Source: HGM13233 sp900762805
GTDB lineage: Bacteria > Bacillota > Clostridia > Oscillospirales > Ruminococcaceae
Assembly (NCBI GenBank): GCA_937993755.1
Contig: CALKMA010000016.1
Coordinates: forward strand, 1 to 32,551
Reading direction: 5' to 3'
Length of the DNA: 32,551 nucleotides
The notes under the pieces were generated by a model. It was given only the letters and a program-made list of their open reading frames with translations, was not told where the DNA came from and did not search any database. Shown here in pieces: positions 8,103 to 19,785 of this stretch (its first letter is position 1; each line of letters begins with the position of its first letter). Position numbers and translations under genes: made by a program.

Positions 8103-8770
8103 ACGGCACTGAAAAGCTGGAGCGGCAGATCGGCTATACCTTCAAGGACAAGGCGCTGCTGCGCACGGCGCTGACCCATACCAGCTATGCCAACGAACAC
8201 CCCGGCACCGGCAGCGACAATGAGCGGCTGGAATTTCTGGGCGACTCGGTATTGTCCTTTGTGGTGGCTGTCAATCTGTTCAAGGCCGGCCGGGAGGACG
8301 AGGGCGCTCTGACGCAGGAGCGCGCCTCACTTGTCTGCGAGACGGCGCTTTATCAGTCGGCCCGCAAGATCGGTCTCGGCGAATTTATCCTGCTCGGCAA
8401 GGGCGAGGCGCAGACGGGCGGCCGCGACAAGCCGTCGGTGCTGTCCGACTGTGTTGAGGCGCTGCTGGCCGCCATTTATCTCGACGGCGGCATCGACCCG
8501 GCTTCGGCCTTTGTCCACCGCTGGGTGCTCGACAGTCTGCCCAAAAGCCATGAAAAGGATTATAAAACCCTCCTGCAGGAGGTCATCCAGAAAAACCCGG
8601 AGGAACGGCTGCGCTATGCCGTCGTGGCCGAGAGCGGCCCCGACCACGACAAGACCTTTACCGTCGAGGTGCTGCTCAATTCCAACGTCATCGGCAGCGG
8701 CACCGGCCACAGCAAAAAGGTAGCCGAGCAGCAGGCGGCCCGTCAGGCGCTGCGGCTGATGGGGCTGTGA
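8099..8770 (+). CDS. rnc: Ribonuclease III
   Basis: RNase III cleaves double-stranded RNA and matures rRNA precursors. The 223-residue product has the signature NERLEFLGDSVL, with E42, E45 and D49, and the second metal-binding pair D117/E120 in LSDCVEALLAAIYLDGG. Residues from about 153 form the dsRNA-binding domain, ending in the typical GHSKKVAEQQAARQALRLMG. The start overlaps the plsX stop by four bases, and the stop is overlapped by the GTG of the next gene. All catalytic residues are present. Confidence 0.97.
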   Translation: MNGTEKLERQIGYTFKDKALLRTALTHTSYANEHPGTGSDNERLEFLGDSVLSFVVAVNLFKAGREDEGALTQERASLVCETALYQSARKIGLGEFILLGKGEAQTGGRDKPSVLSDCVEALLAAIYLDGGIDPASAFVHRWVLDSLPKSHEKDYKTLLQEVIQKNPEERLRYAVVAESGPDHDKTFTVEVLLNSNVIGSGTGHSKKVAEQQAARQALRLMGL

Positions 8771-9834
8771 GCGCCGCCGAGCGGGCGGGAGAGGCCGTCT
8801 TTCGCTCAGGGGAAGCCGCCGCCTGCCCGGAAAACGGCTCTGCCCGCCGCCGGGCCACTCTTTCCTTTTTTGTGCCGCACGCCGGCTGCCCCCACCGCTG
8901 CCTTTTCTGCGATCAGGCGGGCATCAGCGGGCGGGCGTCCGGCCCCACGCCCGACGAGGTGCGCGCCGCCTGTGAGGAGCACCTGTCCGACCGGCCCGAC
9001 CGGCGCTACGAGATCGCTTTTTTCGGCGGCAGCTTCACGGCCATCGACCGGCGCTATATGACGGCGCTGCTCGAAGCGGCCGCCCCCTTCGTGCGGGCGG
9101 GACGGGCCGCCGGCATCCGCCTTTCAACGCGCCCCGATGCTGTTGACGATGAAACGCTCCGGCTGCTCAGGAGCTTCGGCGTTACCGCCGTCGAGCTGGG
9201 CGCGCAGAGCATGGACGATGCCGTGCTGCGCGCCAATGGCCGCGGCCACACGGCGGAGGATGTCCGCCGCGCCTCGGCCGCCGTCAAAGCCGCCGGCCTT
9301 GAGCTGGGGCTTCAGATGATGGTGGGGCTTTACGGGGAGACCGACCCCGAAGAGGCTGCCCGGCAGACGGCGTATGCGCTGGCGGCTCTCAGGCCCGACA
9401 CCGTGCGCATCTACCCTACGCTGGTGCTGGAGGGCGCCGGGCTGGCCGCGCTCTGGCGGGCCGGCCGCTACCAGCCGCTGACGCTGGAGCAGGCTATCGC
9501 TGTCACGGCGCCGCTGCTTTCCTTTTTTGAAGAACAGGGTATCCGTGTCATCCGCGCCGGGCTGCACGCCGAGCCGGGGCTGGAGAGCTGCCTGCTGGCC
9601 GGCCCCTGGCATCCTGCCTTCCGCGACCTCTGTGAAGGATGGCTGCTGCGGCAGGCCATCCAATATCTTCTTGCATCTGCGCCCCGCGGGGCGTATACTG
9701 TATATGTTGCCCCAGGCGGCGAGAGCCGCGCGGCGGGCAACGGCCGGTGCAACCTGCGCTACTTCGGGCAGCAGGGCTATCGGCTGACCATCCGTCCCCG
9801 CACGGGGCCGGGCCGGTACCAAGCTGAACTTTAA
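8767..9834 (+). CDS. Elp3-like radical SAM protein of unknown substrate
   Basis: A radical SAM protein with the 4Fe-4S motif CPHRCLFC (C41, C45, C48). Other core blocks are IAFFGGSFTAID, the RLSTRPDAV segment, VELGAQSMDDAVL and LGLQMMVGLYGET; these resemble the catalytic core of Elp3-type proteins. At 355 residues it lacks the GNAT acetyltransferase domain of full-length Elp3, so tRNA cm5U synthesis should not be assumed. It begins at a GTG overlapping the rnc stop by four bases. Its place between rnc and smc is one often occupied by such genes in clostridia. The first 30 or so residues are low in conservation, so a slightly later start is possible. Function unknown; a tRNA or protein modification role is only a guess. 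Confidence 0.8.
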   Translation: MSAAERAGEAVFRSGEAAACPENGSARRRATLSFFVPHAGCPHRCLFCDQAGISGRASGPTPDEVRAACEEHLSDRPDRRYEIAFFGGSFTAIDRRYMTALLEAAAPFVRAGRAAGIRLSTRPDAVDDETLRLLRSFGVTAVELGAQSMDDAVLRANGRGHTAEDVRRASAAVKAAGLELGLQMMVGLYGETDPEEAARQTAYALAALRPDTVRIYPTLVLEGAGLAALWRAGRYQPLTLEQAIAVTAPLLSFFEEQGIRVIRAGLHAEPGLESCLLAGPWHPAFRDLCEGWLLRQAIQYLLASAPRGAYTVYVAPGGESRAAGNGRCNLRYFGQQGYRLTIRPRTGPGRYQAEL

Positions 9835-9848
9835 GTGGAGAATCAACA

Positions 9849-12800
9849 TTGTTTCTGAAGTATATCGAGATACACGGGTTCAAATCCTTTCCCGATAAGA
9901 CGAGAATAGAATTCGAGCAGGGCCTGACCGCCATTGTCGGCCCCAACGGAAGCGGCAAAAGCAACATCAGCGACGCGATCCGATGGGTGCTGGGCGAGCA
10001 GTCATCCAAATCGCTCCGCGGCACCAAGATGGAGGACGTCGTTTTCGACGGCTCCAAAAACCGCGGGGCTATGGGCTATGCCAGCGTTACGCTCTGCCTG
10101 GATAATACCGACGGCCGCATCCCCGATGTCGGCCCCAAGCTGCTTATCGGCCGCCGCTACTACCGCAGCGGCGACAGTGAATATACCATCAACGGCGCTG
10201 CCGCCCGCCTGCGCGATGTGCGTGAGATGTTCCTCGACACCGGTCTCGGCCGTGACGGTTATTCCATCATCGGGCAGGGCCGTATCGACGCTATCGTCGC
10301 CGCCAAAAGCAGCGACCGGCGCGAGATCTTTGAGGAGGCCTCCGGCATCGCCAAATACCGCTTCCGCAAGGAGGAGGCCGACCGCCGCCTGACGCAGGCG
10401 CAGGAAAATATCGAGCGCCTGCGCGATATCCTGGATGAGCTGGAGGCCCGCGTCGGCCCGCTTGAGACGCAGAGCCGCAAGGCAAAGGAGTTTCTGGCGC
10501 TGTCGGAGCAGCGCCGCGGGCTGGAGATCACGCTCTATTGCGATACCATCCGCCGCACACGCGACCAGCTGCGCGAGCAGGTGAACAAGTTGGCTGTCGC
10601 CAAGGCCGAATATACCCGCCTGAGCGACAGCATGACCGATATCGAGCAGCGCATCGAGCACAACAGCGAGCTTTCGCGCGAGTATGCCGTCAGGATCGAC
10701 CGGTGCAACAGCGAAATCAACGGTCTGGCCGAGCGGCAGGGCGTGCTGGAGGGAGAGCTGGCGGTGCTGCAGAACGATCTCAGCCACCACGAGGAGGAAT
10801 ACCGGCGCTTCGGGCAGGAGCTGAGCGCCTTTGACGATACCGACGGCGAGATAGCTGGAACGGAAAAGCGGCTCAAGGAGGCCATCGAGCAGAACGGGCG
10901 CGACGTTGCCGCTGCCGAAAGCGAGATCGAACAGGCTTCGGCTGAGCTGGCCGATATCATCGTGAGCGGCGAAAGCTCCGATAAGCTGCGCACGCAGGCC
11001 GCCGGCGAGCTGGCCGAGGCGACGGCACGCCTGACCGATATCCGCGTGCAGGCCGTCTCCGAAAAGAGCAGTGCCGAGGCCGGCGAGCGCCGCATCGAGG
11101 CCATTGAGGATGCGCTGGCCGAGAACAGCGAGGCGCTGTCCTCCCTTAATGAGCAGCTGTCGGCTGCCGAACGGGCCTTTGACAGCGTGCAGAAGGAAAT
11201 CACCCGCGCCGAGAACCGGCGCGACGGGCTGGCGCTCAAGCTGGCCGGCAAGAACGAGGCCATGCAGCGTCTCAACGGCTCCATCAACAGCGCCGTGTTT
11301 GCCGCCAACGAGTGCTCGCACCGCATCAAGATACTGACCGACCTTGAGCAGACGATGGAGGGCTACGTCGGCAGCGTCCGCCGCATCGTGCAGGCGCGCC
11401 GCGACCGGGAGCTGAAGGGCGTTGTGGGCACCGTTGCCTCACTGCTGACCATCGAGCCGGGCTACGAGGTGGCCATTGAGGCCGCTATCGGCGCCGCGCT
11501 GCAGAACATCGTTGTGGAGGATGAGTCGGCGGCCAAAGCGGCCATCGCCTATCTCAAGCAGGCGCGCGCCGGCCGCGCCACCTTCCTGCCCCTCACCACC
11601 ATCCGCCCGTCGCAGTTCGACGGTACGCTGGGCGCGGGGGCGCGGGGCATGGCGGCCGATTTCGTGCGCTGCGACAGCCGTTATCAGGCAGTCGTCAGCA
11701 ATCTGCTGGGGCGCATCATCGTGGCCGAGGATATCGACGACGCCGCCGACATTGCCCGCAGGAACCGGCACCGGTTCCGCGTCGTGACGATGGACGGCCA
11801 GCTGGTCAACGTCGGCGGCTCCTTCACCGGCGGCTATATTGCCAAGGGGTCGGGCGTGCTGTCCCGCCGCGCCGAGATCGAGGAGCAGCAGAAGCGCCTG
11901 ACCGGTCTGGAGCAGCAGATCAAGGAGCTGCGCGATAAGGCCGCCGCCGAATCGGCCGAGGTCGGCGCTTTGAACGAGCAGATGGCCTCCTTTGAAAGCG
12001 AGATCGTAGGCAAAAATGAGGAGCGCGTGCGCACCGAGGCGCTGGCTGACGGCCTGCGCGCCCAGCGGGACGCCGCCGAGACTGCCCACGGCAGCCTGCA
12101 GGCCGAGTGCGAGGCGCTGCGCGCCGAGCTTGACCGCCGCACGGCCGAGCTGAGCCGACTGGCCTCCGAACAGCAGCTGCTGGAGGCCCGTACAGCCGAG
12201 CTGGAAAAGAGTGCCCGCGAGGGCAGCGCGGCCGATTATATCGAGCGCCGCGCCAAGGCGCAGGACCGTGTCGGCGAGCTCAAGCTGCGCCGCATGGAGC
12301 TGCTCAAGGATGGGGAAGCGCTGGCCGATCAGCTGCGCGCCCTGCATGAGCGGCTGCAGTCGGTCGATGAACGCCGCGCCGAGTGCCGCCGGCTTTATGA
12401 AATAGCCGGCCAGCTGGCTGAGGCCAAGCGGAAGGAGCTGGAGGCCCACCGTGCCAAGCTCGCCGCCGTGGCCGACGATATCGTTTTCCGCCGCGGCGAA
12501 ATAGCTGAGTGCATCGAGAACCGCAATAAAAAGGAACAGGAAACGGTCGGCCTGCGCGCCAAAGAAAAGGAATGCATGGCCGAGCGCGAGAATATGACCC
12601 GTGAAGCCGCCCGTCTGGAGGAACGCCGTGCGGCGGCCGAGCAGGAGAGCGAGCGCACCGTCGCCCGCCTCTGGGAGGAATACGAGCTGACCCCGGCCGA
12701 GGCCGAGGGGCTGTGCGTGCCGTTTGAGCGGGTATCCGATCTGCGCGCCGAGGTGGGCGCGCTGCGCCAGAAAATCAAGTCTCTCGGCCATGTCAACGTG

Positions 12801-13400
12801 GCAGCTATCGACGAATATAAGGCTGTTGTCGAGCGCCGCGACTTCCTCAAGGCGCAGTACAACGACGTCAACGCCTCGCGGCTGGAGCTGATGCGCCTCA
12901 TCGAATCGCTCATGAAGGAGATGACCGAGCTGTTTACCGACTCCTTCGGCCGCATCAGCGAGAACTTCTCGCGCATCTTTACCGAGCTGTTCGGCGGCGG
13001 TGAGGCCAAGGTCTACCTCACCGACGAAAACGACGTGCTGGAGAGCGGCATCGAGATCGACGCCCACCCGCCGGGCAAGATCATCAAGAACATATCGTCG
13101 CTGAGCGGCGGGGAAAAGGCGCTGGTCGCCATCGCTCTCTACTTTGCCATGCTGAGCGTCAATCCTTCCCCGTTCTGCGTGCTCGACGAGATCGACACGG
13201 CGCTTGACGACAGCAACGTCATCCGCTTTGCCCGCTACATCAACACCATCACCGATAAGACCCAGTTCCTGGCCATCACCCACCGCCGCGGCACGATGGA
13301 AAACGCCGCCGTGCTGTACGGGGTCACGATGCAGGAGGAGGGCGTCTCGCGCCTGCTGAAGCTGGATGTTGAATCGGTTGACGCCACTCTGATAAGGTAG
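9849..13400 (+). CDS. smc: Chromosome partition protein SMC
   Basis: SMC forms the ring-shaped bacterial condensin with ScpA and ScpB and organises origin-proximal DNA for segregation. The 1183-residue length is typical. Walker A is GPNGSGKSN (31-39), followed by DAIRWVLGEQS. Two long coiled-coil stretches rich in Glu, Ala, Arg and Leu flank a hinge at about 504-670. The C-terminal head has the ABC signature LSGGEK (1085-1090) and Walker B with D1113-E1114. Translation starts at TTG, with GGAG at 9837-9840 eight bases upstream; no nearby ATG or GTG restores the conserved FLKYIEIHGFKSF start. It is followed after seven bases by ftsY. Confidence 0.97.
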   Translation: MFLKYIEIHGFKSFPDKTRIEFEQGLTAIVGPNGSGKSNISDAIRWVLGEQSSKSLRGTKMEDVVFDGSKNRGAMGYASVTLCLDNTDGRIPDVGPKLLIGRRYYRSGDSEYTINGAAARLRDVREMFLDTGLGRDGYSIIGQGRIDAIVAAKSSDRREIFEEASGIAKYRFRKEEADRRLTQAQENIERLRDILDELEARVGPLETQSRKAKEFLALSEQRRGLEITLYCDTIRRTRDQLREQVNKLAVAKAEYTRLSDSMTDIEQRIEHNSELSREYAVRIDRCNSEINGLAERQGVLEGELAVLQNDLSHHEEEYRRFGQELSAFDDTDGEIAGTEKRLKEAIEQNGRDVAAAESEIEQASAELADIIVSGESSDKLRTQAAGELAEATARLTDIRVQAVSEKSSAEAGERRIEAIEDALAENSEALSSLNEQLSAAERAFDSVQKEITRAENRRDGLALKLAGKNEAMQRLNGSINSAVFAANECSHRIKILTDLEQTMEGYVGSVRRIVQARRDRELKGVVGTVASLLTIEPGYEVAIEAAIGAALQNIVVEDESAAKAAIAYLKQARAGRATFLPLTTIRPSQFDGTLGAGARGMAADFVRCDSRYQAVVSNLLGRIIVAEDIDDAADIARRNRHRFRVVTMDGQLVNVGGSFTGGYIAKGSGVLSRRAEIEEQQKRLTGLEQQIKELRDKAAAESAEVGALNEQMASFESEIVGKNEERVRTEALADGLRAQRDAAETAHGSLQAECEALRAELDRRTAELSRLASEQQLLEARTAELEKSAREGSAADYIERRAKAQDRVGELKLRRMELLKDGEALADQLRALHERLQSVDERRAECRRLYEIAGQLAEAKRKELEAHRAKLAAVADDIVFRRGEIAECIENRNKKEQETVGLRAKEKECMAERENMTREAARLEERRAAAEQESERTVARLWEEYELTPAEAEGLCVPFERVSDLRAEVGALRQKIKSLGHVNVAAIDEYKAVVERRDFLKAQYNDVNASRLELMRLIESLMKEMTELFTDSFGRISENFSRIFTELFGGGEAKVYLTDENDVLESGIEIDAHPPGKIIKNISSLSGGEKALVAIALYFAMLSVNPSPFCVLDEIDTALDDSNVIRFARYINTITDKTQFLAITHRRGTMENAAVLYGVTMQEEGVSRLLKLDVESVDATLIR

Positions 13401-13407
13401 GTCTGCC

Positions 13408-14307
13408 ATGGGATTTTTTGACAAACTGAAGCGCTCGCTCACCAAGACGCGCCGCGGTCTCGGCTGCTTTGAGGGAAAGGTCAACGCCGATTTCTTCATG
13501 GAGCTGGAGGAGCGGCTGGTTATGGCCGACACCGGCCTCGATGTGGCCGGGCTCATCTGCGAGAGGTCGAAGGAGGCGCTCAAGTCCGCCCACATTTCCG
13601 ATGCCTCGCTTGCCCGCCCCATCGTCACCGAGGTCGTGGCCGACCTTATGCGCGCCGAGCAGCCAATGGCGCTCGACGGCCGGCCCTCCGTCATCCTGCT
13701 TATCGGTGTCAACGGCGCCGGCAAAACGACAACGGCCGGTAAGCTGGCCCGCTATTATACCGAAAACGGAAAGAGCGTGCTGCTGGCTGCCGCCGACACC
13801 TTCCGCGCCGCCGCCATCGACCAGCTCTGCGTGTGGGCCGACCGCGCGGGCGTGCCTATCGTCAAGGGACATGAGGGGGGCGACAGCGCCTCCGTCATCT
13901 TTGACGCCGTTTCCTCCGCCAAGGCCAAAGGCATCGACCTTGTTATCTGCGACACGGCCGGCCGGCTGCACAACAAGAAAAATCTGATGGAGGAGCTGGC
14001 CCGCATGGCGCGCGTTATCGGTAAGGCCTGCCCCGGCGCGCCGGTTGAAACGCTGCTGGTGCTTGACGCCGTCACGGGGCAGAACGCTATCAATCAGGCC
14101 GCCGAGTTTTCGCGGGCTGCCGGTGTTACCGGCATCGTGCTGACCAAGCTCGACGGAACGGCCAAGGGCGGCAGCGTCATTGCCGTCAAGGAGAAGCTGG
14201 GCATCCCGGTGCGCTTTATCGGCGTTGGCGAGGGCATCGACGATCTGTCGGTCTTTGTTCCTGACGACTTCGCTTCGGCACTGTTCGGCAAAGAGGAAGA
14301 GGCATGA
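13408..14307 (+). CDS. ftsY: Signal recognition particle receptor FtsY
   Basis: FtsY is the SRP-receptor GTPase that docks ribosome-nascent-chain-SRP complexes at the membrane translocon. At 299 residues it has only the NG core, without the long acidic A domain of enterobacteria, as is usual in Bacillota. The N-domain helices run to about residue 90. G1 is GVNGAGKTT (100-108), the insertion-box region is DTFRAAAIDQL, G3 is DTAGRLHNKKNLMEEL and G4 is TKLDGTAKGG; the end GVGEGIDDL closes the core. The smc-ftsY order is widely conserved. It overlaps rdgB by four bases. Confidence 0.97.
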   Translation: MGFFDKLKRSLTKTRRGLGCFEGKVNADFFMELEERLVMADTGLDVAGLICERSKEALKSAHISDASLARPIVTEVVADLMRAEQPMALDGRPSVILLIGVNGAGKTTTAGKLARYYTENGKSVLLAAADTFRAAAIDQLCVWADRAGVPIVKGHEGGDSASVIFDAVSSAKAKGIDLVICDTAGRLHNKKNLMEELARMARVIGKACPGAPVETLLVLDAVTGQNAINQAAEFSRAAGVTGIVLTKLDGTAKGGSVIAVKEKLGIPVRFIGVGEGIDDLSVFVPDDFASALFGKEEEA

Positions 14308-14906
14308 GATTTCTGGCAGCCACAAACAACCGCGGCAAGCTGCGTGAGATCCGCGAGATTTTGGAAGAATACGGGCACGAGTGTCTGTCGATGGCCGAGG
14401 CCGGTATCCATTCCGACCCGGAGGAAACGGGCGAGACGCTGGAACAAAACGCCGTCATCAAGGCGCGGGCTGCGGCGGCGCTCACCGAGCTTCCCGTGCT
14501 GGCTGACGACAGCGGTGTGCTGGTCGATGCGCTGGGCGGGCTGCCCGGCGTCCATACCGGCCGCTACGCGGGCGAGCACGCTACCGACGATGAAAATATC
14601 GACAAGCTGCTCGACGCCATGAAGGATATTCCCGACGGGCAGCGCGCCGCCCGCTTTGAAACGGTGGCGGCCGCTGTGATCGACGGCCGGCTGCTTATCA
14701 CCCGCGGTACCTGCCATGGCTATATCGGGCGCGAGAGGCTGGGGGTCGGCTTCGGCTACAAGCCTGTCTTTTATCTGTCGGCCGGCGTTACGCTGGCGAC
14801 CTTGCCGGAGGAGGAGCTCAACCGGATCTCCCACCGCGGGCACGCCGTCCGCGCTCTGTGCGAGCTGCTGAAGCAGCAGGCAGAAGGAAGCGGGACAACA
14901 GAGTGA
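14304..14906 (+). CDS. rdgB: XTP/dITP diphosphatase (RdgB/HAM1)
   Basis: This house-cleaning enzyme hydrolyses non-canonical purine triphosphates such as dITP and XTP to monophosphate and pyrophosphate, keeping deaminated bases out of DNA and RNA. The 200-residue product shows the family landmarks LAATNNRGKLREI at the N-terminus, ETLEQNAVIKARAAA, LADDSGVLVDALGG with the metal-binding acidic residues, and GFGYKPVFY. The start overlaps the ftsY stop by four bases. It is the last gene of the long run from 1787; no terminator with a clear T run is seen after it. Confidence 0.95.
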   Translation: MRFLAATNNRGKLREIREILEEYGHECLSMAEAGIHSDPEETGETLEQNAVIKARAAAALTELPVLADDSGVLVDALGGLPGVHTGRYAGEHATDDENIDKLLDAMKDIPDGQRAARFETVAAAVIDGRLLITRGTCHGYIGRERLGVGFGYKPVFYLSAGVTLATLPEEELNRISHRGHAVRALCELLKQQAEGSGTTE

Positions 14907-15276
14907 AGTGATCAGGCGGTTCTATACGTTCCGTATTGCTTTGGGAAGCGTTCCAATACCCATATCAGGGGCTGACAGCGGCCGGCGGCGCAAATGCCGC
15001 GCCGCACAGGTACCCGGATGCTTCAGGGCGGCACGCAGCCAAAAACGGGGAATGGCCTGCGGCAGCGGCAAGATCCCGGCGCGGGCACTCCGGCGTTCAA
15101 GCCTGACCACGGTCCTGCCCGGCAGCCGCGCCGGAGGCCGCGTTTCGGGCGGCGCAAGCGTCGCATTATAAAACGAGTAAATCAATGATCGGGCATTTCG
15201 GATCGGCGCGCCGTCTGTCATACCGGCCGCCGAAGCATTTTCATTCGCCCCTGCACATTTGAAGTAAGGATAGACT
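14907..15276. other. GC-rich intergenic stretch between rdgB and yhbY
   Basis: No recognisable gene or RNA. Short open frames (14908-15171 and 14994-15188, plus) have no conserved features and no convincing ribosome binding site. A 7-bp GCGGCGC/GCGCCGC hairpin is possible near 14984-15006, and GTATTG/CAATAC can pair around 14933-14960; neither is followed by T residues. The last 100 bases before yhbY are less GC-rich and could hold a promoter, but I cannot name a convincing -35/-10 pair. Confidence 0.4.
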
Positions 15277-15564
15277 ATGATTAATTCCAAACAGCGCGCC
15301 GCCCTGCGCGGCGCAGCCAACGGCATCGAGCCGATTTTCCAGATCGGAAAGGACGGTGTCAGCCCCGCCCAGCTTGCGGGTATCGACAAGGCGCTCACCG
15401 CCCGCGAGCTTATCAAGATAACGGTGCTGGAGACCTCTCCCCTCACCCCGCGCGAGGCGGCCGGAGCCGTCTGCGAGGCGCTCTCGGCCGAGCCGGTCCA
15501 GGTCATCGGCGGTAAGCTCGTCGTCTACCGCCGCAACCCGGACATCGACCGCTTCGGGATCTGA
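15277..15564 (+). CDS. yhbY: YhbY/CRM-domain RNA-binding protein
   Basis: YhbY proteins are single CRM-domain RNA-binding proteins associated with pre-50S ribosomal particles. The 95-residue product is the expected size and starts LNSKQRAALRG-like (MINSKQRAALRG), followed by the conserved IFQIGKDGVSPAQL (the GxxG loop region), ELIKITVLETSP and VQVIGGKLVVYR. AAGGATAG precedes the ATG. The stop lies two bases before nadD, and the yhbY-nadD-yqeK-rsfS order is a common Bacillota cluster tying ribosome assembly to NAD synthesis. Confidence 0.93.
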   Translation: MINSKQRAALRGAANGIEPIFQIGKDGVSPAQLAGIDKALTARELIKITVLETSPLTPREAAGAVCEALSAEPVQVIGGKLVVYRRNPDIDRFGI

Positions 15565-15566
15565 CT

Positions 15567-16163
15567 ATGGCTATCCGTTCGATCCTCATCTACGGCGGCG
15601 CCTTCAACCCGCCCCATAAAGGGCACATCGCTCTGCTCAATGCGGCCATCGAGGGCGTTCACCCCGACCGCACACTGGTCATCCCCACCAAGATCAGCCC
15701 CCATAAGCAGGGTGGCGGCGTCTCCTTCTGGCAGCGCTTTCATATGTGCCGCTGCTTTCTCAGTCTGCCGGGGGTACGGCGCAGCATTCTGGAATGGCTG
15801 CTGCCCGGCAAGAGCTACACCCTCAATACCGTTAAAAGGATCAAAAAGCGTCATCCGGGGGCCGGCATTTTCCTGCTGATCGGCACCGATATGCTGGCAA
15901 CCTTTACCGAGTGGTATCACTATAAAGAGCTGCTGGCGGCCTGTACGCTGGTGGCCGGCGGCCGCGAGGGCGATGACGACGCTGAAATCGCGGCGGCTGC
16001 GTCGGCGCTCGAAGCCGAGGGCGGCCGTGTCGTCCTCCTGAGGCACCGGCCCTTTGAGATCAGCTCGACCGAGATCCGCCGCGCCTTTGCCGAGACCGGC
16101 CGGTGTGACGCTGTCACGCCGGAGGTCGAAGCCTATATTATCAGGAACAGGCTGTATGGATAA
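15567..16163 (+). CDS. nadD: Nicotinate-nucleotide adenylyltransferase
   Basis: NadD transfers AMP from ATP to nicotinate mononucleotide, forming deamido-NAD in the common final route to NAD. The 198-residue product has the nucleotidyltransferase signature GGAFNPPHKGH near the N-terminus, the catalytic (H/T)xGH motif, and the C-terminal FEISSTEIRRAF that binds the ATP phosphates. The middle contains LLIGTDMLATFTEW, equivalent to the family's GxDxxxxxxxW. The gene overlaps yqeK by eight bases. Confidence 0.95.
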   Translation: MAIRSILIYGGAFNPPHKGHIALLNAAIEGVHPDRTLVIPTKISPHKQGGGVSFWQRFHMCRCFLSLPGVRRSILEWLLPGKSYTLNTVKRIKKRHPGAGIFLLIGTDMLATFTEWYHYKELLAACTLVAGGREGDDDAEIAAAASALEAEGGRVVLLRHRPFEISSTEIRRAFAETGRCDAVTPEVEAYIIRNRLYG

Positions 16164-16725
16164 GCGCCGCAAGCTGCACTGGAAAGGCGCCCGCCGGCTG
16201 GCCAAGCAGACGCTCAGCCGCCGCCGCTACCAGCACACGGTGCAGGTGGCGCACGCCGCCGCCCGCCTCGCGTGGGAGAATGGCGAGAGCGTCTCCGCCG
16301 CCCGTCTGGCCGCCTATCTGCATGACATTGCCAAGGAGCTGCCGCCCGACCGGCTGCGGGCGCTGGCCGCCCACCCCGATATCAATGGGGTGATCGATCA
16401 GCCGTCGGCCCTGCCGGTGCTGCATGCCTTCGCGGGCGCCGCCGTGGCCGAAAGCCTCGGTGTGAGCGACCCCGACGTTCTGTCGGCTATCCGGTATCAC
16501 ACCACCGCCCGCCGCGGCATGAGCCGGCTGGAAAAGATCATCTTTGTGGCCGATTATATCGGCTATGACCGCCGCTTTCCCGAAGCGGCCGCCGTGCGCC
16601 GTGCCGCCCGCCGCTCGCTTGACGAAGCCTGCGGCATGGAGCTGGCCTTTACGCGGGACAGGCTGCTGCAAAAAGGAAAAACGATCGTGCCGCTGACACT
16701 GGAGGCGATCGCAGAATTTGAATAA
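16156..16725 (+). CDS. yqeK: YqeK-type HD hydrolase (symmetrical Ap4A hydrolase)
   Basis: YqeK-family HD-domain proteins hydrolyse diadenosine tetraphosphate symmetrically to two ADP. The start is the ATG at 16156 inside the end of nadD; the longer frame from 16054 is a readthrough of the nadD region. The product is 189 residues. Metal-binding residues are visible as H27 (YQHTVQVA), H56-D57 (YLHDIAKELP), the histidine in PVLHAFAGA, the histidine in IRYHTTARRG, and D in IFVADYIGYDR. Its place between nadD and rsfS is the standard one for yqeK. Confidence 0.93.
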   Translation: MDKRRKLHWKGARRLAKQTLSRRRYQHTVQVAHAAARLAWENGESVSAARLAAYLHDIAKELPPDRLRALAAHPDINGVIDQPSALPVLHAFAGAAVAESLGVSDPDVLSAIRYHTTARRGMSRLEKIIFVADYIGYDRRFPEAAAVRRAARRSLDEACGMELAFTRDRLLQKGKTIVPLTLEAIAEFE

Positions 16726-16740
16726 GGAAGGAAAAACTCT

Positions 16741-17104
16741 ATGACATCGCTCGACATCGCAACGGCCGCCGTTAGGGCGCTTGACAGCAAGCTGGGACAG
16801 GAAATTGCGCTGCTCAAGGTGCGCGACCTGACCGTTATCACCGATTATTTCGTTATCTGCACCGGCGGCACCAACACACAGGTGCGTGCGCTGGCTGACG
16901 AGGTGGAATATCGGCTTGAGCAGGCGGGCGTCCGGCCTGCCCGCACGCAGGGGCGCGAGAGTGCCAGCTGGATCGTGCTGGATTACGATACCGTGCTCGT
17001 TCATGTTTTTCAGCCGGGCGCCCGCGCCTTTTACAGCCTCGATAAGCTGTGGGCCGACGCCGAGGCCGTTGATATTACCAAAATCATAACGGAGAGTAAA
17101 GAGA

Positions 17105-17115
<11 letters not shown>
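16741..17115 (+). CDS. rsfS: Ribosomal silencing factor RsfS
   Basis: RsfS (Iojap/YbeB family) binds uL14 on the 50S subunit and blocks subunit joining when nutrients are limiting. The 124-residue product has the characteristic DYFVICTGGTNTQVRALADEV, followed by the WIVLDYDTVLVHVF block and the ARAFYSLDKLWADA segment. AAGGAAGG precedes the ATG. The last 11 bases overlap leuS. Confidence 0.96.
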
Positions 17116-19510
<2,395 letters not shown>

Positions 19511-19690
19511 AGTCCGCCGGGCCGGGCGATGAGTACCCGACCGCGCTTTGAGAGCTGACGGCCGGAAAAGCCGCTTGGCCGCGCCTGCCGCCGTTCGGCG
19601 GGATAACCGGTTTACCCTCCTGATTGAACGGATAAGCCGTTGTCTGTCTTGCTTTGCAGAAGGCCGGCGGCCGGAGAATAAGAGCAAATG
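19511..19690. other. Intergenic stretch after leuS
   Basis: The 180 bases between the leuS stop and the leuS terminator hold no recognisable gene or RNA. They are GC-rich with scattered short self-complementary pieces but nothing resembling a regulatory element. Confidence 0.4.
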
Positions 19691-19729
19691 AAAAGTCATG
19701 GGAAGCCTCCGGGCTTCCCATGGCTTTTT
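19691..19729 (+). terminator. Rho-independent terminator of leuS
   Basis: CATGGGAAGCC (19697-19707) pairs perfectly with GGCTTCCCATG (19712-19722) around a TCCG loop, with further pairs outside, and runs into TTTTT (19725-19729). Four A residues (19691-19694) precede it, so it could also work on the minus strand. Confidence 0.9.
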
Positions 19730-19785
19730 GCTGCCTGCGGCCGGCTGCATGGCGGTTTTACCGGTTTTGCTGTATATAGCTCCCA

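Noticed and set aside
11439..13724. 761-codon open frame on the minus strand opposite smc
   Set aside because: It lies antisense to the well-supported smc and ftsY coding regions; GC-rich codon usage creates long antisense frames. No domain is recognisable.
14908..15188. Small plus-strand genes between rdgB and yhbY
   Set aside because: No ribosome binding site and Arg/Gly/Pro-rich random-looking products; no recognisable family.
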